A stretch of DNA of 25,554 bases, from the NCBI GenBank assembly GCA_046539045.1, contig JBKHHU010000025.1, positions 1-25,554 of the forward strand, read 5' to 3'. The stretch's first letter is position 1; every line of letters starts with the position of its first letter. The notes under the pieces were generated by a model. The model saw only the letters and a list, made by a program, of their open reading frames with translations. It searched no databases and was not told where the DNA came from. A program made the translations under genes and the position numbers. Source of the stretch: JBKHHU01 sp046539045 (GTDB taxonomy: Bacteria; Planctomycetota; Phycisphaerae; SM23-33). Shown piece by piece: positions 7,065 through 12,816 of the stretch.

Positions 7065-8357
7065 TTACTCCGGCATGCGGATGATCACCGTGTTGTTCTG
7101 TCCGCCGAAGCCCATGCTGTTGGACATGGCGATCCGGACTTTTGCCTCCCGCGGCTGGTTGGGGATGTAATCCAGGTCGCAGGCGGGGTCCGGGGTGTTC
7201 AGGTTCGCCGTCGGCGGGAGCTTCTGATCCCGCAGGGCAAGGATGCACGTGATCAGTTCGGTCGCACCGGCAGCGGCGATCAGGTGCCCGAGCATGCTCT
7301 TGGCACTGGAGACCGGCACATTGGGAGCGTGTTTACCGAAAGCCCGCTTGACGGCCCGGGTCTCGACCTCGTCGTTCTGGTTGGTCCCGGTCCCGTGGGC
7401 GGAGATGTAGTCCACGTCCTCGGGCTTGATGCCCGCATCTTGCATGGCTGCGGCCATTGCGGTGGCTGCACCGTCGCCTTCGGGGTCCTGGTCGGTAATG
7501 CGGAACGCATCGGCCGACGCGCCGTAGCCAATGATCTCAGCAAGGATTTTCGCCCCGCGGGCCTGAGCCTGCTCGAGCGTTTCGATAATCAGGATGCTGG
7601 AGCCCTCGCCAAGAACGAACCCGTCGCGGGTCAGGTCGAACGGGCGGCTGGCGGTTTCGCATTCGTCGTTGCGGGTCGACAGGGCGGTCAGGCGGTTGAA
7701 CCCGGTTACGCCCAGCGGGTGGATCATGCTGTGGGCCCCGCCGGTGATGACCGCATCGACGTCTCCGCGACGGACCTGGTTGACCGCCTCGCCGATGGCC
7801 TGCGTGCTGGCTGCACAGGCGGTCAGAACGTTGTAGGCCGGGCCGGTCAGGCCGAATTCCGCGGCGATGTGAGCGACGACCATGTTCGCTTCCTGCTCGG
7901 TCTCGCGGTGCGGATCCATCCGCTGGAATGCCAGCTCGGACCACTTCAGCGAGTCGATCTCGCGATCCTCATCCTTCCAGGAGTCGACCAGCAGGGAGAT
8001 GAAGTTGTCGAAGTCCAGGCTCCCCTCCCCGCTGCCGAGATAGATCCCGACGTTCGACGGGTCGAACCGATCCCACTCGCCGAGGCCGGACTGTTTCCAA
8101 GCCTCTGACGCGGCGGCGATGGCGAACGAGCAGTGCCTGCCCGCGTGCTTGTGCTTCTCGGCATCCTGGACGTGGTCGGCGAGGTTGAAGTCCTTCACCT
8201 GCGCCGAGAACGTGGTGGGGAAGGTTTCGGCGTCGAACAGTTCGGTCTTGCTCACGCCGCTCTTGCCTTCCATCAACGCCTTCCAGGTGCTCTCGACATC
8301 GTGTGCGAGCGGGTTGATGGTTCCCATCCCGGTGATGACAATGCGTCTTGTGCTCAT
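7065..8357 (-). CDS. Beta-ketoacyl-ACP synthase, FabF/KS-alpha type
   Basis: Condensing enzyme that extends an acyl chain with malonyl-ACP in the cytosol. The 430-residue protein has the full thiolase-fold triad: Cys181 in TACAAST, His321 in SAHGTGTN, His358 in KSMLGHLIAAAG, plus the C-terminal NSMGFGGQNN loop. It is slightly longer than FabF (about 412) because of an insertion near residues 112-150. The start at 8357 (MSTRRIVITGMG) is chosen over an in-frame ATG at 8408 because the fold begins here and GGAA lies 7 nt upstream. It is the last gene of a five-gene minus-strand operon and follows a ketosynthase-like gene with degenerate catalytic residues. This suggests it is the active half of a heterodimer. 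It is probably not the housekeeping FabF, given the specialised neighbours. Confidence 0.92.
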   Translation of the reverse strand: MSTRRIVITGMGTINPLAHDVESTWKALMEGKSGVSKTELFDAETFPTTFSAQVKDFNLADHVQDAEKHKHAGRHCSFAIAAASEAWKQSGLGEWDRFDPSNVGIYLGSGEGSLDFDNFISLLVDSWKDEDREIDSLKWSELAFQRMDPHRETEQEANMVVAHIAAEFGLTGPAYNVLTACAASTQAIGEAVNQVRRGDVDAVITGGAHSMIHPLGVTGFNRLTALSTRNDECETASRPFDLTRDGFVLGEGSSILIIETLEQAQARGAKILAEIIGYGASADAFRITDQDPEGDGAATAMAAAMQDAGIKPEDVDYISAHGTGTNQNDEVETRAVKRAFGKHAPNVPVSSAKSMLGHLIAAAGATELITCILALRDQKLPPTANLNTPDPACDLDYIPNQPREAKVRIAMSNSMGFGGQNNTVIIRMPE

Positions 8358-8412
8358 GGTAGATTCCGTTGGTTTTTCCTGCCGCGTCGGCGGCGTGGAA
8401 TAAGCCATCGTG

Positions 8413-9732
8413 TCACTTGCTGTAGCGTTTCAGGACGATCGCGCCGCTCTGCCCGCCGATACTGTACCCACCGCACAGGACGATGTTGATCTCGGCGGCG
8501 CCTGCTTCGGGGCGGAACTGCAGCTTGCTCTGGACGGCGGGGGCGGAGAAGTTTGCCGTCGGGGGCACGATCTGGGTTTCCAGGGCCTTGGCAGCCAGTC
8601 CGAAGTCCACGCCGCTGGTGCCGGCGAACAGCTGGCCGAACGCACCGCGACTGCTGACCGCAGCGACCGGTTCGGACCGATCGGCGAAGACCCTGTTCCA
8701 CGCGGCGATTTCCGCGTTGTCTTCCTGCGGCACGCCGGTGCCCTGGGTGACCACCAGGTCGACCTCGTCGGGTCTCAGGTTCGCTTTCTTCAGCGCCTTG
8801 GATGCGGCGATGTCCAGATTGCCGACACTTTCGCGGTTTTCGACCATCATGCCCTGTGGGTCGCACGCCCCGGCCCCGGCGAGGTATTCGCAGTAGATCC
8901 TCGCGCCGCGGTTTTCTGCCCCGGACATGTCTTCCAGGATTGCCATCCCGCCGCCTTCGCCTACGGCAGTGCCGTCGTGGTCCGCATCGAAAGGCCGCAA
9001 CGCGGTGGTCGGCTCGGCGCCGGTGGTCCTGATCAGGCGTCCGAGCATGCCCTGACGCAGCAGGCCCATCTGGTTCATCTTGCTTTCTGCCCCGCCGACG
9101 ATGGCTACGTCCGCGTTGTTTTCTTTCACCCAGTTGGCACTCTCGATGGCCGACAGGTAGCCCGACACGTCACCGCAGGTGATGCAGTTGCTCGGGCCTT
9201 CCAAGCCGTGAATGATCGTCACGTGGCAGGACAACATGTTCGGCAGGTATTTCAGCAGCCAGAGGGGCGTGAGGTTGTTCATGCCTTCCTCGCCCCAGGC
9301 CTTGAGGTTGAATTTGCCGTCCCTGACGGCGGTGACCGCGGCGAATCCCAGTTCGTCCAGATCCGCACAAATCAGTCCCGCGCCGATATTGCAGCCGGAC
9401 CGTTTGGCGGCGATTTCCGTCTGTCCTTCTTCGACCCCGCGGGTTCTGAACCCGGCATCGCGGAAGGCCAGGTCGGCCGCAGCCACGGCGATCTCGATAT
9501 CGCGGGCCATGACCTTGACGCTCTTGCGGTAGCTTTTGGGGACAAATTTGCGTGCGGAGAACTTCTCCTGGAGTTGACCGCCGAAGGAACAGGAGAATCC
9601 GCCTGCGTCGAACAGGTCAATCGTTCGGAGGAACGAGGAGCCGGTCAGGAAAGCCTCGAAGGTCTCGTCGGTCCCGACCGCAGCGGGGGTTACAAGCCCC
9701 AGGCCGGTGACGGCTACGCGTCTGTCAGACAT
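8413..9732 (-). CDS. Ketosynthase-like subunit without catalytic triad (chain-length-factor-like)
   Basis: A 439-residue thiolase-fold protein of the ketosynthase family. The fold markers are present: RVAVTGLGLVTP at the start, LRPFDADHDGTAVGEG at 245-260, the C-terminal GGYSIGGQSG. The catalytic positions are not. Aligning the active-site loop without gaps from GPS (179-181) to SG (190-191) puts Asp188 at the nucleophile position, with Cys186 two residues earlier. The first histidine is Gln330 (TQGTGVPQED) and the second Gln367 (GAFGQLFAG). It is therefore unlikely to condense by itself. It overlaps the upstream dehydratase gene by 8 bp and is followed by a canonical ketosynthase. By analogy with KS/CLF pairs of type II polyketide and aryl-polyene systems, it probably forms a heterodimer and shapes the acyl pocket. 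That role is inferred. Confidence 0.85.
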   Translation of the reverse strand: MSDRRVAVTGLGLVTPAAVGTDETFEAFLTGSSFLRTIDLFDAGGFSCSFGGQLQEKFSARKFVPKSYRKSVKVMARDIEIAVAAADLAFRDAGFRTRGVEEGQTEIAAKRSGCNIGAGLICADLDELGFAAVTAVRDGKFNLKAWGEEGMNNLTPLWLLKYLPNMLSCHVTIIHGLEGPSNCITCGDVSGYLSAIESANWVKENNADVAIVGGAESKMNQMGLLRQGMLGRLIRTTGAEPTTALRPFDADHDGTAVGEGGGMAILEDMSGAENRGARIYCEYLAGAGACDPQGMMVENRESVGNLDIAASKALKKANLRPDEVDLVVTQGTGVPQEDNAEIAAWNRVFADRSEPVAAVSSRGAFGQLFAGTSGVDFGLAAKALETQIVPPTANFSAPAVQSKLQFRPEAGAAEINIVLCGGYSIGGQSGAIVLKRYSK

Positions 9733-10201
9733 CGGTATCCTCCAGGAAGGGGGCGACCAGTCGCTGGAACTGTCCGGTGAACACGAAGTTCTCTTCCGGC
9801 AGGTCCAGTCCCTGCATGCTCTGGTCGGCGTGGGAGAACATCAGGTTGACTTCGGCAAATTGCTCACCGTTTTTGTAGAGCGTGCCCTTGGTTCGCGCGG
9901 CCTGTTCGCCGATGTCCTCGATTTCTGCTTCGAACGTCACCTGATCGCCGGGCACGACGATGTCGTCGAACCGGGCCTTGGCGACCTTGGCCAGAAGGAC
10001 CTTCTCTTTGAAGTCGCGGGCCTGTCCGACGAGGATGCCCGCGGTCTGGGCCATACCCTCCACCATCAATGCGGCAGGGTGGATGGGAAAGGCTTCCCAG
10101 TGATCGTGGACGTGTTCCTCGGCCAAGGAGACGTTCTTGATGGCGACGGCCCGCTTTCCGGGCTCGAACTCCTTGAACCGGTCAATCCAAATCCAGCGCA
10201 T
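9725..10201 (-). CDS. FabZ-like hotdog dehydratase (second copy)
   Basis: A 158-residue hotdog-fold protein similar to 3-hydroxyacyl-ACP dehydratases, which remove water from 3-hydroxyacyl-ACP. The catalytic His34 (VHDHWEAFP) and Glu48 (MVEGMAQ) fall at exactly the same residue numbers as in the first dehydratase of the operon, so the two are paralogues. The FabZ consensus HFPxxPxxPG is altered here to HWEAFPIHPA, which may change substrate or activity. The ATG at 10201 has GGAG 8 nt upstream and gives the usual N-terminus; an upstream ATG at 10312 adds 37 unsupported residues. It starts after the ACP gene and overlaps the following ketosynthase-like gene by 8 bp, a sign of coupled translation. 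A thioesterase role cannot be excluded. Confidence 0.85.
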   Translation of the reverse strand: MRWIWIDRFKEFEPGKRAVAIKNVSLAEEHVHDHWEAFPIHPAALMVEGMAQTAGILVGQARDFKEKVLLAKVAKARFDDIVVPGDQVTFEAEIEDIGEQAARTKGTLYKNGEQFAEVNLMFSHADQSMQGLDLPEENFVFTGQFQRLVAPFLEDTDV

Positions 10202-10346
10202 GAGGGGCTCCGCATAATTGCGCAAAACGGACAACCCGCCGCGTGTCGTCCGGGTGCCCGGTGGGGCAGCTTTCGAACGAGACGCGACAGGGAGTCCGCA
10301 AACAAGATTCACAGTGTAGGCCGGGGTGGGGCCGTCCAGAAAGTCG

Positions 10347-10733
10347 TCAGTCGACCTTGTTCTGGACGTAGTTTACGATGGTCTGCACCTTGAACAGCTC
10401 GGCCATGTTGTTGACGTCCGGATCCTGCTCAAACTCGGAGAAGTCGGCGTGGGGCATCCGTTCCTTCAAGTGAGCCAAGCCCGCGTCGGTGAGCTTCCCG
10501 TCCTGGACGAACTCGGGGTTGTTCAGGACGTTGTCCGGGAAGAGCTCTCCACGGGGGATCTTGATGTCGAAGGCCTTCTCCAGGCGGAACACGATGTCAA
10601 GGAAGTCGATGGACTCGGCACCGAGGTCACCGGTGAGGGTGGCATCGGGGGTTACTTCATCGTCGTCCACGCCCAGGGCTTCCACCAGCGTTTCCTGCAC
10701 TTTGGCGAAGACTTCATCTTCGGTCATCGGCAT
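10347..10733 (-). CDS. Long acyl carrier protein
   Basis: Carrier protein that holds the growing acyl chain on 4'-phosphopantetheine. The attachment site is Ser41 in DLGAESIDFLD (36-46), followed by the helix-II sequence IVFRLEKAFDIKIP. Ordinary ACPs have about 78 residues. This one has 128 because about 45 acidic residues (roughly 63-110, PRGELFPDNVL to DPDVNNMAELF) are inserted before the last helix (VQTIVNYVQNKV). AGGAG lies 10 nt before the ATG at 10733; the downstream ATG at 10727 is too far from it. It is the second gene of the operon, between the two dehydratase genes, so it probably serves these enzymes rather than housekeeping synthesis. I believe similar long ACPs occur in planctomycetes, from memory. 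Confidence 0.9.
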   Translation of the reverse strand: MPMTEDEVFAKVQETLVEALGVDDDEVTPDATLTGDLGAESIDFLDIVFRLEKAFDIKIPRGELFPDNVLNNPEFVQDGKLTDAGLAHLKERMPHADFSEFEQDPDVNNMAELFKVQTIVNYVQNKVD

Positions 10734-10877
10734 TGGCTATATTCTCCTCTTTGCCACAGATCGTACGGTACTCCTCCCGCAAATGCGTCGGAGGGTTCAG
10801 TATGTATAGAGTATGGGTCGGTCAAAGTCAACGATTCGTAGGGGTTTTGACCGGCCCGACGGTCATCGGCGGCCTGT

Positions 10878-11378
10878 TCAGGCTTCGGCAGCGGTTTGCA
10901 GGGCTCGCGGCCCGTGCACGAGGTCCCACGTTCTGCGGACCTGAGCGACGATATCGCGGTCTGCCTGGGCGAGGTAGGCGCCCTTCGTGTCGGCCAGGTT
11001 GAAGCTCCGGAGGATCAACCGGGCGCTGACGGCGGTCTTGCCGTCGATCGTGCCGGTGGCCTTGAACTTGGACTCCTCCTGACCGATCGACATCACGTCG
11101 ATCTCGCATCGGAGCGTATTGCCCGGCTGGACCATGTTGGCGTATTTGACGTTGCGGGCGCTGCCGAGCACCACGATGCTTTTCGAGAAATCCTGCTCCA
11201 AGCGGACCAGCCAGGCGGCCGACTGTACCAGCGCTTCCAGCATCATGACGCCCGGGAGAATCGGGAAAGCGGGAAAGTGGTCGGCAAGGTATTCCTCGGC
11301 CAGCGACAGCGCCTTGGTGGTGACGATCCGCGCGCCCGGTTCGACCGATTCGATGCGATCTACCAAATGGAACTTCAT
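10878..11378 (-). CDS. FabZ-like 3-hydroxyacyl-ACP dehydratase (first copy)
   Basis: A 166-residue hotdog dehydratase. It keeps the FabZ active-site pattern: DHFPAFPILPG with His34, then MMLEALVQSAA with Glu48, and the central QPGNTLRCEIDV strand. It would dehydrate 3-hydroxyacyl-ACP to trans-2-enoyl-ACP. The C-terminus is about 20 residues longer than E. coli FabZ. The ATG at 11378 is preceded by AGGA 5 nt away and by a promoter-like pair at 11418-11446, so it is the first gene of the operon. A 144-bp gap separates it from the ACP gene, long enough for an internal promoter or attenuator, but I see no clear one. It is a paralogue of the gene at 9725-10201. Confidence 0.9.
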   Translation of the reverse strand: MKFHLVDRIESVEPGARIVTTKALSLAEEYLADHFPAFPILPGVMMLEALVQSAAWLVRLEQDFSKSIVVLGSARNVKYANMVQPGNTLRCEIDVMSIGQEESKFKATGTIDGKTAVSARLILRSFNLADTKGAYLAQADRDIVAQVRRTWDLVHGPRALQTAAEA

Positions 11379-11417
11379 ATCAATCCTGATTGACTCGAAA
11401 CACGAAGAATTCCGAGC

Positions 11418-11446
11418 CTTTTATTAGTTTTACGCTACGGTTGCAA
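11418..11446 (-). promoter_or_regulatory. Sigma-70-like promoter of the fatty-acid/polyketide operon
   Basis: On the minus strand: TTGCAA at 11446-11441, a 17-nt spacer, TAAAAG at 11423-11418. Each hexamer matches 4 of 6 consensus bases. It lies in a locally AT-rich stretch 40 bp before the first dehydratase start, leaving a short leader. Confidence 0.45.
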
Positions 11447-11519
11447 CCTTTTTCTGACGGCAAGGCCGCACCTGCCGCACCTGCCGGTGGGAGGTTCACC
11501 GGCGAGACCGCCAGAAAAC

Positions 11520-11717
11520 CTACCGATACAGTTGAAGCCACCGCTTTGTCAGGCCGCTCACGGAGTTCGCGCGTACGCTCTTTCGCATCGCGGCGACCCC
11601 GCCCGAAACCGCGGCGAATCCCAGTAGGCCCGGCACGATCGTACCCAGAACGTAGCTGTAATCCCTGCTCACCAGGGACGACAGAAACCGTATGCCGCTT
11701 ACAGCCAAGATGAACAT
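11520..11717 (-). CDS. Possible small hydrophobic protein
   Basis: A 65-residue ORF that I do not recognise. It has hydrophobic stretches at about 1-16 (MFILAVSGIRFLSSLV) and 22-44 (YVLGTIVPGLLGFAAVSGGVAAM), then a basic tail, which would suit a small membrane protein. The frame stays open 18 codons upstream of the ATG with plausible hydrophobic residues (GFAPGAAIASGG) but reaches a stop before any usual start codon. It could therefore be a frameshifted or decayed gene. No convincing ribosome binding site precedes the ATG. It shares a strand with the downstream operon but ends over 130 bp before it, upstream of the operon promoter. Confidence 0.33.
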   Translation of the reverse strand: MFILAVSGIRFLSSLVSRDYSYVLGTIVPGLLGFAAVSGGVAAMRKSVRANSVSGLTKRWLQLYR

Positions 11718-11868
11718 GCCGCCGCTCGCTATCGCCGCGCCGGGCGCGAAGCCTCTCCGGTTCTCGCATCACAAATCACAAGACGAAGCAGGCTGAACAG
11801 GTGCGCAGGCCCGCTCCCTCGGCAAAAATAGCAGCATCCCCGGCCGGAAGCAAGCTCAGCCGAGTCCA

Positions 11869-11874
11869 TATAAT
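11869..11874 (+). promoter_or_regulatory. Perfect -10 hexamer before the SDR gene
   Basis: TATAAT lies 39 bp before the ATG at 11914, in a leader that also holds GGAAGGA close to the start. The sequence 17 nt upstream (GGAAGC) does not resemble a -35 box, so the promoter may depend on an activator. Only the -10 is supported. Confidence 0.45.
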
Positions 11875-11913
11875 TCCGCGAGTCACAATCGAGATTTAAC
11901 GGAAGGACACAGC

Positions 11914-12789
11914 ATGGGTTTGCTGGAAGGGAAAGTCGCCATTGTTACCGGCGGGGGGACCGGTATCGGGGAAGCCATCTGCAAACGGTTCGCCGAGGAG
12001 GGAGCCTCGGTACTTGTCTCCGGCCTGCCGGATGACCCCGTCGATGAAGTGGCGGCCGAGATTCGCCGCGGCGGCGGGATCGCCATCGCCTGCAAGGGCG
12101 ACATCAGCCAATCCGAGCACGCCCAGCCGTGCGTGGAGCGGGCCGTCAGCGAATTCGGCAAGCTGGACATCCTCGTCAACAACGCCGGGACGTTCCAGAC
12201 CGTCGCTGCCGCCGATGAGTTCCCCGAGGAGGACTTCGACTACATGACCCGCATGAACTGCCGGTCGGTGTTCATGATGACCAAATACGCACTGCCGCAC
12301 CTGCGTGAAACTCGCGGCTGCATTGTCTCCACCGGCAGTGAAGCGGGCCTGCTCGGTCAGCCGCAGTGCGCGCCGTACGGGGCGAGCAAGGGCTGGATCC
12401 ACGCGTTCATGCGGAGTATTGCCCTGGAGCAGGCGAGAAACGGCGTGCGGGCCAATTGCGTCTGTCCGGGCCCGATCGACACCGAATGGCATGACGTGAA
12501 AAAGAGCCCGATGACCGAGCAGATGGAACGGGATATCCTCGACGGCACCCCTATCGGCCGGCGGGGCACGCCGGAGGAAGCAGCCAACGTTTTCCTCTTC
12601 CTGGCTTCGGATTTGGCCAGCTTCGTCACCGGCGCATTGTACTTCGTGGACGGAGGCATCTCTATTGGCAGAGGCCCTATCGGCAAGCAGGTCCCCGACG
12701 AATTCCGAGCTCAGCCCCAGCCGCACCTCGATCTGCGGCACGGCAAGGAAGGCCTGGAAGGAAAGCAGACGACGAATCTCGGCCAGTGA
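11914..12789 (+). CDS. Short-chain dehydrogenase/reductase (possible ketoreductase)
   Basis: NAD(P)-dependent oxidoreductase of the classical SDR family, 291 residues, cytosolic. Motifs: cofactor loop TGGGTGIG (12-19), NNAG (89-92), catalytic Ser142, Tyr155 and Lys159 (YGASK), then CPGPIDTEW and the C-terminal FVDGGIS. Residues after about 255 form a polar tail (VPDEFRAQPQPHLDL) not typical of FabG. GGAAGGA about 6 nt before the ATG supports the start. It is divergent from the dehydratase/ACP/ketosynthase operon, which has no ketoreductase of its own, so it could supply that step. The sequence alone equally allows a sugar or alcohol dehydrogenase. Its end runs to within 27 bp of the convergent VWA gene. 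Confidence 0.9.
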   Translation: MGLLEGKVAIVTGGGTGIGEAICKRFAEEGASVLVSGLPDDPVDEVAAEIRRGGGIAIACKGDISQSEHAQPCVERAVSEFGKLDILVNNAGTFQTVAAADEFPEEDFDYMTRMNCRSVFMMTKYALPHLRETRGCIVSTGSEAGLLGQPQCAPYGASKGWIHAFMRSIALEQARNGVRANCVCPGPIDTEWHDVKKSPMTEQMERDILDGTPIGRRGTPEEAANVFLFLASDLASFVTGALYFVDGGISIGRGPIGKQVPDEFRAQPQPHLDLRHGKEGLEGKQTTNLGQ

Positions 12790-12816
12790 TGCTGCGCAAG
12801 AGGCAGGCGCGGCGGT

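Larger units (their letters stand above)
11379..11913. other. Divergent intergenic region between the operon and the SDR gene
   Basis: This 535-bp stretch holds the operon promoter at its left end, a perfect TATAAT before the SDR gene at its right end, and one weak minus-strand ORF (11520-11717) discussed separately. Other frames crossing it are arginine- and proline-rich and look non-coding. I see no tRNA, no repeat array and no recognisable riboswitch. Confidence 0.5.
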
